This document shows, piece after piece, positions 32,322 to 41,016 of a stretch of 64,000 nt of DNA; the stretch's first letter is position 1; each line of letters begins with the position of its first letter. The notes beneath the pieces were generated by a model. The model was not told where the DNA came from and ran no database searches. It worked only from the letters and a program-made list of their open reading frames with translations. The stretch comes from JAOTVV01 sp039591075. Its GTDB lineage: Bacteria > Gemmatimonadota > Gemmatimonadetes > Gemmatimonadales > GWC2-71-9. The stretch lies in assembly GCA_039591075.1 (NCBI GenBank), contig JBDHEI010000001.1:1-64000 (forward strand). The letters are read 5' to 3'. The position numbers and the translations under genes are program-made.

Positions 32322-33319
32322 TGGAGCATCGATCGGTGTTGAGCAGACGGGAACTCTTGACGCGAGGCATCGCCGGGGCCGCTGGCCTCGCGGCGTTCGG
32401 TGCGACCGTGTCGGCAACGGACGAGATGTCGGGCCATGCGCACGATCCCCACCTGGCCGGCACGGTCGGGGCCGTGCCGGTGGACGGATTCGATCCCATG
32501 GCGTTCCTGGAACACTTCGATCGGGGCCGTGTCAGTCGGCTGCCGTCGGGCCAGACGCTTCGCGAGTACGACATCGTCGCTATCGACAAGGAGATCGAGG
32601 TCGCGCCGGGCGTGTTCTACCCGGCGTGGACCTACAACGGCCACGTCCCCGGCCCGACCATCCGGGCATCTGAGGGCGACCGCATCCGTGTTCGCTTCGC
32701 GAACGGCGGGAGTCATGCGCACACTATTCACTTTCACGGTGTGCACGCAGCCAACATGGACGGAGTGTTCGAGCCCGTGAGGCCCGGTGAGGAATTCGTC
32801 TACGAATTCGACGCGGAGCCGATGGGATTGCACCTCTATCACTGCCACGCGGTGCCGCTGAAGAAGCACATCGCAAAAGGACTCTACGGAACGTTCATCG
32901 TCGATCCGGCCACTCCCCGCCCACCAGCGCGGGAAATGGTGATGGTCCTCAACGGTTTCGATACGAATTTCGACGGGGAGAACGAAGTGTACGCGGCCAA
33001 CACCGTCGCATTCGCCTACCAGCGCCGTCCGATACGGATCGTGAAGGGCGAGCTGCAGCGCGTGTACATGACCAATCTGACCGAGTTCGATCCGGTGAAC
33101 TCCATGCATTTGCACGGGAATTTCTTCCAGTTGTACAGAACGGGGACCTCGCTTGTGCCTCACGAGTTCACGGACACGGTGATGTTGTGCCAGGGGGAGC
33201 GCCACATCCTGGAGTTCACCTTCCAGCATACCGGCCGGTTCATGTTTCACGCCCATCAATCCGAGTTCGCCGAGCTTGGCTGGATGGGTCTGTTCGACGT
33301 CGTGGAGCCGGTGGCATGA
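32321..33319 (+). CDS. Tat-exported two-domain multicopper oxidase
   Basis: 332 residues. The N-terminus 'LSRRELLTRGIAGAAGLAAF' is a twin-arginine signal (S-R-R-x-L-L). Copper ligands appear as H-x-H in 'HTIHFHGVHAAN', H-C-H in 'LYHCHAVPLKKH', H-x-H in 'SMHLHGNFFQL' and 'FMFHAHQSEFAELGWMG'. Two cupredoxin domains only, so it resembles two-domain laccase/nitrite-reductase-like oxidases, which act as trimers. In this operon a ferroxidase or Mn(II)-oxidase role is the best guess; nitrite reduction is less likely because no denitrification gene is near. It starts in the dtxR stop and ends in the ZIP start (ATGA). Confidence 0.88.
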   Translation: MEHRSVLSRRELLTRGIAGAAGLAAFGATVSATDEMSGHAHDPHLAGTVGAVPVDGFDPMAFLEHFDRGRVSRLPSGQTLREYDIVAIDKEIEVAPGVFYPAWTYNGHVPGPTIRASEGDRIRVRFANGGSHAHTIHFHGVHAANMDGVFEPVRPGEEFVYEFDAEPMGLHLYHCHAVPLKKHIAKGLYGTFIVDPATPRPPAREMVMVLNGFDTNFDGENEVYAANTVAFAYQRRPIRIVKGELQRVYMTNLTEFDPVNSMHLHGNFFQLYRTGTSLVPHEFTDTVMLCQGERHILEFTFQHTGRFMFHAHQSEFAELGWMGLFDVVEPVA

Positions 33320-34479
33320 CGCAACGAAGCCGTGCGATTTGGCCGTGGGCAATGCTGCCGGTGGTCCTGCTGGCGGCTATGGCGGTCGTGTTTGGGCAGT
33401 CGGGGCTCGTCCAGTTCATGCGGCGTGGTGTGCCGCCCGTGGAGGAGCTCACCTTCGAGCGTGTCACGCTGAAGCCAGATGTCATCACGGTTGGGATCGT
33501 CAATGGCGGGCCGGATCCCGTTACCGTGGCGCAGGTTCTGGTGGACGACGCCTTCTGGGCGTTCAGCATCGAGCCTGGCAGCAAGATCCCTCGCCTGGGC
33601 CGAGCCACCATCGAGATCCCCTACCCGTGGGTGCCCAATGAGCCCCACGAGATCATGGTGCTCACCTCGACGGGCCTCACGTTCGCGCACGAGATTCCGG
33701 TTGCCACCGAGACTCCCTCTGCGGATCTCCGCTTCTTTGCGGTGTTCGCACTGATCGGCCTCTACGTGGGCGTGATTCCCGTTGCCATCGGACTGCTGTG
33801 GTATCCGATGCTTCGTCGGCTGGATCGGCGCTGGGTGGACTTCGCTCTTGCACTTACCATCGGGTTGCTGGTCTTCCTCGGCGTGGATGCGCTGCACGAA
33901 GCGCTCGAGACCGCAGCACAGGTGGCCGGTGCCTTCCAGGGGACCCTGGTGGTCGCCGTCGGCGCTTTGGGCGCTTTGCTGGTGCTGCAGATGGCAGCGG
34001 GGGGGTCGCTCAAGCGAGGTGGGGTCGAAGGGCGTCGCATGGTGGCCCTTCTCGTGGCCTTGGGTATCGGCTTGCACAATCTGGGTGAGGGTCTTGCGAT
34101 CGGCGCCGCCTATTCGCTGGGAGAGGCCGCCTTGGGAGCGTTCCTCATCGTCGGGTTCATGCTCCACAACACCACAGAGGGTCTCGGGATCGTGGCACCG
34201 ATCGCCCACGACGAGCCGCGCATCAGGACGCTGGCCGGCCTGGGTCTGTTGGCCGGCGGACCGACCATTCTGGGAGCCTGGGTCGGTGGACTGGCCTACT
34301 CCCCTCTGTACGCAACCTTCTTCCTCGCCGTCGGGGCAGGCGCGATGGCGCAGGTGGTGATGGCGTTGTATCGGGTGCTCGGCAGGGAGGCTGAAGGTAG
34401 TGCGTGGACCCCGCTCAACGCCGGGGCAGTGTTGGCGGGAATGCTCGTGATGTATGCGACTGGTCTGCTCGTGGCCTGA
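33316..34479 (+). CDS. ZIP-family metal transporter with N-terminal periplasmic domain
   Basis: 387 residues. ZIP metal-site motifs 'IGLHNLGEGLAIGAA' (TM4) and 'MLHNTTEGLGIVAPI' (TM5) are canonical, with H-N-x-x-E-G in both. A first membrane helix at 10-30 is followed by about 110 residues of beta-sandwich-like periplasmic sequence (35-145), then seven to eight more helices; typical ZIPs lack this insert. ZIPs carry Zn2+, Fe2+ or Mn2+ into the cytoplasm. The ATG overlaps the oxidase stop (ATGA). Together with DtxR and the oxidase it forms a metal-acquisition or detoxification operon; the metal is unknown. Confidence 0.88.
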   Translation: MTQRSRAIWPWAMLPVVLLAAMAVVFGQSGLVQFMRRGVPPVEELTFERVTLKPDVITVGIVNGGPDPVTVAQVLVDDAFWAFSIEPGSKIPRLGRATIEIPYPWVPNEPHEIMVLTSTGLTFAHEIPVATETPSADLRFFAVFALIGLYVGVIPVAIGLLWYPMLRRLDRRWVDFALALTIGLLVFLGVDALHEALETAAQVAGAFQGTLVVAVGALGALLVLQMAAGGSLKRGGVEGRRMVALLVALGIGLHNLGEGLAIGAAYSLGEAALGAFLIVGFMLHNTTEGLGIVAPIAHDEPRIRTLAGLGLLAGGPTILGAWVGGLAYSPLYATFFLAVGAGAMAQVVMALYRVLGREAEGSAWTPLNAGAVLAGMLVMYATGLLVA

Positions 34480-34501
34480 GGCGGACGTCGGCTCGTCCCT
34501 G

Positions 34502-35458
34502 CTAGCTCTCCTTTTCTCTTACCCGCTCCATACCGCGGAGAATCCCGCCCAAGCGTCGGTCCCGTGCCGGCCGCAACATCTCGACCTGTTGATCGTACGC
34601 TTTCTCAATTAGGTGAATCAGCTTGCGCTGCTGCTCGGGCTCGAGCTGGGTCCAGGTTGCCAGATCCTCCCAAATCATCTCAAAGGTCTTGAGGAGATGC
34701 TGGAGAAAACCGGACACACCCTGGTCTCCCGATGCGAGGTGGTAGCTCAGGTGCGGCCCGCCAGCCGCCCAGCCGAGTGCCGGTCCGAGAGACACTGCCC
34801 GGTCGAGATCTTGGACATCGACCACGCCCTCGAGCACCAAGTCGATCGCCTCGCGCCAGACGGCTGCGGCGATGCGACTGACCACGCTCCCGGCCACGGA
34901 CTTCTTGACCAGGACGGGGATGCGGTCCAGCCCGCGGAGCCAACCCTTGAGGAGCTCGATCAGGGCCTGGTCGGTCGTCGGTCCAGGAACGATTTCTACG
35001 AGGGGGATGAGCTCCGGCGGGTTGAGAGGATGAGCGATGAGGCATCGGTCCTGCCGGATGCAGCGTGCCACGATGTCGGCCGTCTTGAGTGCGCTGGACG
35101 AGCTGGTGACCAGCCGAGCCTCACCCGCCACCGACTCGATCGTTTCAAACAGTCGCTGCTTCGTCAGGAGGTCCTCGGGGGCGCACTCGATCACCCACTG
35201 CGCGTCACGGCAGGTCTCGAGGATGCTGCGGCCCACGACCATGCGCTCGAGCCCGCTAGCCACGTCGTCGGCATCTGCCCGCTCCAGTTCCACCAGATGT
35301 CGGGCGCGAGCTTCGATATCCGCCGGAGCACTGTACAACGCATTCCCGTTGGTATCAAACAACGCGACGGGCCACCCTTGCGCGACGCAGAGTGCCGCCC
35401 ATCCCCGACCGACATCGCCGGTCCCCACGATCGCAACCCGTACCTCCACCTCGGTCAT
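34502..35458 (-). CDS. 3-hydroxyacyl-CoA dehydrogenase-family protein (lambda-crystallin-like)
   Basis: 318 residues. Rossmann motif 'VAIVGTGDVGRGWAALCV' at the start, then 'VIECAPEDLLTKQRLFETIE', 'TSSSSAL', 'LIAHPLNPPELIPLVEIVPG' and the C-terminal 'SVAGSVVSRIAAAVWREAIDL'. These match the 3-hydroxyacyl-CoA dehydrogenase family, closest in style to lambda-crystallin/L-gulonate 3-dehydrogenase ('AHPLNPPELIPLVEIV'), which uses NAD+ on 3-hydroxy acids. The catalytic His is in 'IAHPLNPP'. Its ATG overlaps the stop of the nucleoside hydrolase (ATGA), so both belong to one transcript. Confidence 0.85.
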   Translation of the reverse strand: MTEVEVRVAIVGTGDVGRGWAALCVAQGWPVALFDTNGNALYSAPADIEARARHLVELERADADDVASGLERMVVGRSILETCRDAQWVIECAPEDLLTKQRLFETIESVAGEARLVTSSSSALKTADIVARCIRQDRCLIAHPLNPPELIPLVEIVPGPTTDQALIELLKGWLRGLDRIPVLVKKSVAGSVVSRIAAAVWREAIDLVLEGVVDVQDLDRAVSLGPALGWAAGGPHLSYHLASGDQGVSGFLQHLLKTFEMIWEDLATWTQLEPEQQRKLIHLIEKAYDQQVEMLRPARDRRLGGILRGMERVREKES

Positions 35459-36396
35459 CGTCGTCCGATCTCCCCCTCGGGTGGTGCTCGCCCGAGGACC
35501 CGGGTGAGCAGGTCATGCACGCGGTCGGTCTTCACGGCAAGTGCCACGGCCGTCGGCGCACCCTCGGCTGCCTCCCGGGTGTGACCACGGTGCTCGCTCT
35601 CTTCAAGGTCAACAATGAGCGAGAGTTGCGCCAGGGTGAGCACACCGGGCTCGATCAGCTCGGCCACCGGCAACACGTCGTTCACAACGCACCCGTCGAG
35701 GCGCTCCTGGTGCCGATGGAATTCGACGTAGAACCGTAGTGCGTGGGCGAGCCAGCTGGTGAGGTCGTCCGTCGATTCGGCGTATCGCTCAACGGCCGTT
35801 CGGGAGAAGGTCAGGCGGCGGGTGACGTCCAGACCCACCATCACGGTGTCGAGTCCCGCGCGCAGTACCATGTCCGCCGCTTCGGGGTCGCACCACGCGT
35901 TGAAGTCGGCCCAGCGGTTGGTATTCCCGCGCTCACGGATGTTGCCGAACATGCCGATGTGCCGAACCACACGGCGGCGTACCAGGCCGCGGTCCAGCGC
36001 CACGGCCCGCGCGAGGTTCGTGAGCGGTCCTAGGGTGACGAGGGTGACCGGTTGATCGAGGTCAGCGAGAACATCGATGAGAATCTCCGGGTGGGGGGCA
36101 ACCGGGGCGACAGGAGGGACGGGGGCGTAACCGACACCAGATTCCCCATGGGTTTCGGGCGCGGTGACCAGGCCCCGCTGGAACGGCCGGTCGGCCCCCG
36201 GGTGGATCGGCACGTCGGATCGCCCGAGGAGATCCAACAGATGACGAGCGTTCCGGGTCGTGGCCTCGAGCGGCGCATTGCCGTAGCTCGTTGTTAGGGC
36301 GATGACACGCAGCTCTGGCGAGCGGAGCGCGAGCGCCAGCGCCACGACATCATCGATCCCAGGGTCGGTGTCGATCACGATCGGCGTTGCGGACAT
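35455..36396 (-). CDS. Inosine-uridine-type nucleoside hydrolase
   Basis: 313 residues with the defining N-terminal motif 'IDTDPGIDDVVALALAL' (Asp cluster binding Ca2+), 'VTLVTLGPLTNLARAV', 'ADFNAWCDPEAADMVL' and the conserved 'VMVGLDVTRRL' where Asp binds calcium. It cleaves the N-glycosidic bond of ribonucleosides to base and ribose, feeding purine/pyrimidine salvage in the cytoplasm. First gene of a two-gene minus-strand operon with the hydroxyacyl dehydrogenase. Confidence 0.9.
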   Translation of the reverse strand: MSATPIVIDTDPGIDDVVALALALRSPELRVIALTTSYGNAPLEATTRNARHLLDLLGRSDVPIHPGADRPFQRGLVTAPETHGESGVGYAPVPPVAPVAPHPEILIDVLADLDQPVTLVTLGPLTNLARAVALDRGLVRRRVVRHIGMFGNIRERGNTNRWADFNAWCDPEAADMVLRAGLDTVMVGLDVTRRLTFSRTAVERYAESTDDLTSWLAHALRFYVEFHRHQERLDGCVVNDVLPVAELIEPGVLTLAQLSLIVDLEESEHRGHTREAAEGAPTAVALAVKTDRVHDLLTRVLGRAPPEGEIGRR

Positions 36397-36527
36397 GGTG
36401 GAAGTCTAAGGAGCTGGGTGGGGGAGCGGCAGAGATCCGTTCGGCATGCTTGGCTCCCTGGCGGCTCGATTCAATCTCCCGTAACCTTCTCGGCAGAGAT
36501 ACCAGCAACGGAGGGTGGACGAACAGC

Positions 36528-36926
36528 GTGACCGGAGCGCCGGCAGACTGGAAGCGACGCCGCGAGGAGTTTGCGTCGCTGATCGACGAGTTCGGCAAGG
36601 GTTGGGAGCAGGGGAGCTCCGAACGCATGGCCGAGCTCTTCACCGAGCAGGCGACATTCATCCCGGATCCGTTCGGGTCGCCCGTGGTCGGCCGATCGGC
36701 GATCAGCGACTACTGGGGCGACCTCCCGTTGGAGCAGTCGGAAGTGTCGTTTCGGTACGGAGAGACGTACGTGGCGGGGCCGTGGTTCGCGACTGAGTTT
36801 CGGTGCACGTTTCGGCGTCGGCGAACCGGCGAGCCCGTGGACGTACGCGGGGCCCTCTTTTGTGAGACCGAGAACGGACGGATCTCGGAAATGCGTATGT
36901 ACTGGGACCGTCGAGCCGGGGCGTAA
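36528..36926 (+). CDS. NTF2-like (SnoaL-type) small protein
   Basis: 132 residues from the GTG at 36528. Pattern: N-terminal helices 'REEFASLIDEFGKGWEQ', 'MAELFTEQATFIPDPFGSPV', 'GRSAISDYWGDL', then strands ending 'GRISEMRMYWDRR', which is the alpha+beta cone of NTF2/SnoaL/ketosteroid-isomerase-like proteins. The fold binds small hydrophobic ligands or acts as a binding domain; the reaction is unknown. The DUF72 gene starts on the base after its stop, suggesting co-translation. An ATG upstream at 36387 would add 47 residues that overlap the divergent gene start and look non-coding. Confidence 0.7.
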   Translation: MTGAPADWKRRREEFASLIDEFGKGWEQGSSERMAELFTEQATFIPDPFGSPVVGRSAISDYWGDLPLEQSEVSFRYGETYVAGPWFATEFRCTFRRRRTGEPVDVRGALFCETENGRISEMRMYWDRRAGA

Positions 36927-37757
36927 GTGCTGGGGAACGCCGCGATCTTGCTTGGCACGCAGGGTTGGAACTACGAATCGTGGGTGGGATCGTTTTATCC
37001 TCGTGGAACCAAGCCCGCCGGTATGCTCGATGTGTACGCCCGTGCGTTCGGGACGGTGGAGGTGGACTCCACCGCCTACGGGATTCCCAGTGATCCGGCG
37101 GTGCAGGGGTGGCGCACGCGGGTGCCGCCGGGCTTCGTCTTTGCGCTCAAGGTCCCGCAGGAGATCACGCACGAGCGTCGATTGAAGGATACGATGCCGC
37201 TGCTGCGTCGCTTTCTCGACCGGGTTGCTCAGCTCCATGACCGCCTCGGGCCGCTCCTGGTTCAGTTGAGCCCCGGATTCCGTGCCACCGAAGGCAATCG
37301 TGCGGTCCTCCGCGAATTCGTCGGTGCCCTTCCGAAGGAGTACCGGTGGGCCATCGAGTTCCGGCACCCGGGATGGATGTCTGCCGCCACGTTCGAGCTG
37401 CTCAAGTCTCGGAACGTTGCAACCGTCTTGGTGGACGGTCGATGGATCCGGCGGGAGTTCATGGCCGAGCTGGCCATCGAACCGACTGCCGACTTCTCCT
37501 ACGTGCGCTGGATGGGTACCAGCCGCAACCCGACCGATTTCTCCCGACCGCTGCTCGACCGCGCTGACGATTTCGCTTGGTGGTCGGAGGTGATCACCAC
37601 ACTCACCGGGCGGGTGCCGACGGTCTACGGCTATGCCAGCAATACGTACGATGGCCATGCACCGCACAGCGTGCGAGCGTTGCAGCAACTCGTAGGACAG
37701 GTGCCGGTTCCGCCTGAAGATCTGCGGGAGCAGGGAGAGCTGTTCCAAGAGACGTGA
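36927..37757 (+). CDS. DUF72 family protein (TIM-barrel-like)
   Basis: 276 residues. DUF72 landmarks: 'LLGTQGWNYESWVGSFYP', 'VEVDSTAYGIPSDPAVQGWR', 'PPGFVFALKVPQEITHERRL', 'GPLLVQLSPGF', 'AIEFRHPGW' and 'YGYASNTYDGHAPHSV'. The family is common and of unknown biochemical function; structures show a TIM barrel similar to xylose isomerase-like folds. The GTG start directly follows the TAA of the preceding gene and its stop overlaps the GTG of the next (GTGA), so all three are coupled. Confidence 0.88.
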   Translation: MLGNAAILLGTQGWNYESWVGSFYPRGTKPAGMLDVYARAFGTVEVDSTAYGIPSDPAVQGWRTRVPPGFVFALKVPQEITHERRLKDTMPLLRRFLDRVAQLHDRLGPLLVQLSPGFRATEGNRAVLREFVGALPKEYRWAIEFRHPGWMSAATFELLKSRNVATVLVDGRWIRREFMAELAIEPTADFSYVRWMGTSRNPTDFSRPLLDRADDFAWWSEVITTLTGRVPTVYGYASNTYDGHAPHSVRALQQLVGQVPVPPEDLREQGELFQET

Positions 37758-38599
37758 GGCCCGCGGCGTCTGCTCCCCTCGTTGGTGTTGCGCTGCTCGC
37801 GACCGCGTGTGGCGAGCCACGTCCGCTGTTGTCTGCCCCCGAGGACCCGCAGATCGTCCTCGCGACGACCACATCTGTGCGGGATGCTGGCGTGCTCGAC
37901 CTCCTGCTTCCGCCGTTCGAGAAGACCCTCGGCTACCGTGTGAAGGTGATCGCGGTGGGCAGCGGACAGGCGTTGGAGATCGGCCGGCGTGGAGATGCGG
38001 ATCTCTTGATCACGCATGACGCCGATGCCGAGGTTGCGTTCATGCAGGACGGATTCGGCGCGGCGCGGGCTCCGCTGATGAGGAACGAGTTCGTCGTTGT
38101 CGGGCCGACGCGGGACGGTGCGGGTGTTCGTGGTCGATCGGCAGTGGATGCGATCCGGACGATTCATGCCTCGCGGTCGCGGTTCGTCACGCGCGCCGAT
38201 CGGTCGGGTACCCACAGTAGGGAGAAGCGGCTGTGGGACGCGGCAGGGGTTGTTCCAGGTGGCGACTGGTACCTCGAGTCCGGGCAGGGGATGAGCGCCT
38301 CGCTGCAGATCGCCGACCAATTGCAGGCATATGCGCTGACGGACATCGGTACCTTCGTGAGCCACAAGTATCGTCTGGACCTCGATGTTCTGGTGGAGGG
38401 TGACTCCGTTCTCGCGAACCCATATCACATCGTGCTCGTCAATCCCGCGCGGTTTCCGTGGGTGAACTACGCGGGTGCCCGGACCCTGTCTGCGTACTTG
38501 CGGGGTGGAGCGGCGCAACGCGCGATCGCCGAATTTGGCCGGCGCCAGTACGGTCGTCCGCTGTTCGAGCCGTTCACACCCGCCGACGGAGCGCGATAG
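37754..38599 (+). CDS. TupA-like (tungstate) ABC substrate-binding lipoprotein
   Basis: 281 residues. N-terminal lipobox 'LLATAC' near residue 19, then 'IVLATTTSVRDAGVLDLLLP', the T-T-T-S anion-binding motif of TupA/WtpA-type tungstate (or molybdate) binding proteins; 'GSGQALEIGRRGDADLLITH' and 'TRADRSGTHSREKRLWDAAG' complete the pattern. It should bind the oxyanion outside the inner membrane and deliver it to TupB/TupC. No permease or ATPase gene is near, so either the partner is elsewhere or the protein has another use. GTG start overlaps the DUF72 stop. Confidence 0.82.
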   Translation: MRPAASAPLVGVALLATACGEPRPLLSAPEDPQIVLATTTSVRDAGVLDLLLPPFEKTLGYRVKVIAVGSGQALEIGRRGDADLLITHDADAEVAFMQDGFGAARAPLMRNEFVVVGPTRDGAGVRGRSAVDAIRTIHASRSRFVTRADRSGTHSREKRLWDAAGVVPGGDWYLESGQGMSASLQIADQLQAYALTDIGTFVSHKYRLDLDVLVEGDSVLANPYHIVLVNPARFPWVNYAGARTLSAYLRGGAAQRAIAEFGRRQYGRPLFEPFTPADGAR

Positions 38600-38651
38600 A
38601 CGCTTCTCGCTCGCTCTTCACGGGCCCCAACGGGCGGCTATCTTCCTCACC

Positions 38652-40466
38652 ATGGCATCCCTGCCGTTGCTGGTGGCGCAGATCCGGCCCACAAAGGGCG
38701 ACTACGCCGGAAACGTGCGGCGAGTTGGTGGTGTCTTTGCCCAGGCTGCCGGCCTCCCATCTCCGCCGCACCTCATCGTCTTCCCCGAAACCGCGCTCAC
38801 CGGGTACTTCCTCGAGGGCGGGGTACGCGAGCTGGCTGTGCCGGCGGGGGCGCTCTATCGGGATCTCGCGGCACAACATGCCCTCGCCGCGGCTCCGCCG
38901 GTCGACATCGTGATCGGCTTCTACGAGGAATTCCGCAACCGCCACTACAACTCGGCCCTGTATGCGGCGTTGGGCGGTCCAGAAGCCGGGATTCGGCACA
39001 TCCACCGGAAGGTGTTCCTGCCGACGTACGGTCTGTTCGACGAGGAACGGTTCGTCGAGCATGGTCACGCGATCCGGGCGTTCGACATGTCCTGGGGGCG
39101 GGTTGCCATGGGCGTGTGCGAGGATGCGTGGCACACGATTCTCCCTACTCTTGCCGCCCTCGACGGAGCCCAGCTCTTCATCGTCCCCAGCGCGTCACCT
39201 GCTCGCGGGGTCGCGCCGGATCGAGAGGCCGGCGACGATCAGGAGCGTCGACCAACCAGCGTGCGCCGGTGGGAGATCCTCGCCCGACAGATCGCATCCG
39301 AGCACGGGATCTACGTGGTGATCTCGCAGCTGGCGGGCTTCGAGGGCGGGAAGGGCCTGCAGGGCAGCTCGCTGGTAGTAGATCCCCACGGCGAGATCGT
39401 CGCCCGCGGTCCGGTCTTCGAGGAAGCACTGCTGACGGCCACCATCGAGCACGACGAGATTACTCGCGCGCGGTTCGAGCAGCCATTGCTCGCCGATCTG
39501 GAGACCCAGTTCCTGAACTTGCTGGAATCCAGTGGCCGATCCGGCGAGCCGGAAACACCACCCGCCGAGAAAGTCGAGATTCAGTCCGGGGCGGTTCCGG
39601 TGGAACGCCCCAGCGCCACAGCACACCCTGTTATGGTACCGCCGGAGGGCGACGATCCGATGATGATCGATCCAGCTCTTACCGCTCGGTGGCTCGAGGC
39701 CTTCCTTCGGGACGAGGTAGGGCGGCGTGGCTTCGGCAAAGGGATCGTGGGACTTTCCGGCGGTATTGACAGTTCGGTCGCGGCGGCACTGGCCGCCCGG
39801 GCCCTCGGCGCTGACAACGTGATCGGTGTGCGCATGCCGTACCGCACATCGAGTCCCGAGAGCCTCGAGCACGCCGCGCTGGTTGCCCGCCAACTGGAGA
39901 TCGAGCTCGTGACCGTCGATATCACCGGTGCCGTCGATGCCTATATCGACGCCGTGGATCCCGATGCGGACCCCACGCGACGGGGTAACGTGATGGCCAG
40001 GATGCGGATGATCACGCTGTTCGATCTCTCGGCGAAGCGTGGCGCCCTCCCGCTCGGTACAGGGAACAAGACGGAGCGCCTGCTCGGGTACTTCACGTGG
40101 CACGGTGACGATGCCCCACCCGTCAACCCACTCGGGGATCTCTTCAAGACGCAGGTGCGCGAGCTGGCCCGGTATCTGGGTGTTCCCGATCCAATCGTGT
40201 CAAAGCCTGCCTCCGCCGACCTCGTGCAGGGGCAAACCGACGAGGCCGATCTCGGGATAACCTACGCGAAGGCTGACCGCATCCTGCACTGGCTACTCAG
40301 GGGACGGCGACCCGAGCAGATCGTGGCCAGTGGTTTTGCCAAAGAGGAGGTCGATACCGTGAGCCGCCGTCTCCACTCAACGCATTGGAAGCGCCGTCTC
40401 TCGACCGTCGCCATGGTGAGCAGCACGGCGATAGGGGAGAGCTACCTACGACCGGTGGACTACTAG
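38652..40466 (+). CDS. nadE: Glutamine-dependent NAD+ synthetase
   Basis: 604 residues in two domains. The N-terminal nitrilase-like glutaminase (1-270) shows the Glu-Lys-Cys triad in 'IVFPETALTGY', 'HIHRKVFLPTYG' and 'AMGVCEDAWH'. The C-terminal synthetase has the ATP P-loop 'GLSGGIDSSVAAALAARAL' near residue 375, 'PLGTGNKTERLLGYFTWHGD' and 'KPASADLVQGQTDE'. It converts nicotinate adenine dinucleotide, ATP and glutamine to NAD+. The ATG at 38652 is chosen because it matches the nitrilase start (LLVAQIRPTKGD); longer frames overlap the preceding gene. Confidence 0.95.
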   Translation: MASLPLLVAQIRPTKGDYAGNVRRVGGVFAQAAGLPSPPHLIVFPETALTGYFLEGGVRELAVPAGALYRDLAAQHALAAAPPVDIVIGFYEEFRNRHYNSALYAALGGPEAGIRHIHRKVFLPTYGLFDEERFVEHGHAIRAFDMSWGRVAMGVCEDAWHTILPTLAALDGAQLFIVPSASPARGVAPDREAGDDQERRPTSVRRWEILARQIASEHGIYVVISQLAGFEGGKGLQGSSLVVDPHGEIVARGPVFEEALLTATIEHDEITRARFEQPLLADLETQFLNLLESSGRSGEPETPPAEKVEIQSGAVPVERPSATAHPVMVPPEGDDPMMIDPALTARWLEAFLRDEVGRRGFGKGIVGLSGGIDSSVAAALAARALGADNVIGVRMPYRTSSPESLEHAALVARQLEIELVTVDITGAVDAYIDAVDPDADPTRRGNVMARMRMITLFDLSAKRGALPLGTGNKTERLLGYFTWHGDDAPPVNPLGDLFKTQVRELARYLGVPDPIVSKPASADLVQGQTDEADLGITYAKADRILHWLLRGRRPEQIVASGFAKEEVDTVSRRLHSTHWKRRLSTVAMVSSTAIGESYLRPVDY

Positions 40467-40518
40467 AGCATGCAGTGAGTAGCGTGCAGCGTGACTTTGA
40501 CATTGTGAACTCGCGACC

Positions 40519-41016
40519 ATGACCGAACCAGATCTCACGCCCCGCCCTGTATCGGCATCCCAAACGACCATGACCGAGCTCATGATGCCGCACATGGCCA
40601 ACCTGCTCGGCAACGTGTTCGGGGGCGTCATTCTGTCGCTGGTCGATCGTGTGGCGGCGGTCGCCGCAATCCGGCATGCCGGTGGGCCATGCGTGACGGT
40701 GTCGGTCGACCAGGTGGACTTCAAGGAGCCGATCCACGTCGGTGAGCTGGTGGTTGCGAAAGCAAGCGTCAACTACGTGGGACGGACGTCCATGGAGGTG
40801 GGCGTGCAAATCCACGCCGAGGATGTGCCGACTGGGAAACGGCGGCATACCAACACGTGCTATGTGACCTTCGTGGCGATCGACAACGAGGGTCGTCCCC
40901 GTCGGGTGGCGTCCGTGGTGCCCGAGTCCAGCGAGGAGCAGCGACGTTATGCCGAGGCGGAGGCACGGCGGGCGTTGCGTCGCCGGGATCTCGACGGACG
41001 GCAGCGTCATGAGTAG
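40519..41016 (+). CDS. Acyl-CoA thioesterase, YciA/BFIT type (hotdog fold)
   Basis: 165 residues. 'MMPHMANLLGNVFGGVILSL' is the signature of the long-chain acyl-CoA thioesterase group (N/D-x-x-G-N-x-F-G-G), followed by 'VDQVDFKEPIHVGELV' and 'VQIHAEDV'. The catalytic Asp is the one in 'SLVDRVAAVAA'. The C-terminal 30 residues are charged and helical. It hydrolyses fatty acyl-CoA in the cytoplasm. Its last 8 bases overlap the patatin gene start. Confidence 0.88.
   Translation: MTEPDLTPRPVSASQTTMTELMMPHMANLLGNVFGGVILSLVDRVAAVAAIRHAGGPCVTVSVDQVDFKEPIHVGELVVAKASVNYVGRTSMEVGVQIHAEDVPTGKRRHTNTCYVTFVAIDNEGRPRRVASVVPESSEEQRRYAEAEARRALRRRDLDGRQRHE

Noticed and set aside
32321..33319. Copper nitrite reductase (NirK) for the two-domain oxidase
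   Set aside because: The copper motifs fit the wider two-domain oxidase group, and the operon context (DtxR, ZIP) points to metals; no denitrification gene is near.
31928..33352. 474-codon minus-strand frame antisense to dtxR and the multicopper oxidase
   Set aside because: The plus strand carries two proteins with complete metal and DNA-binding motifs; the antisense frame is a GC-driven open frame.
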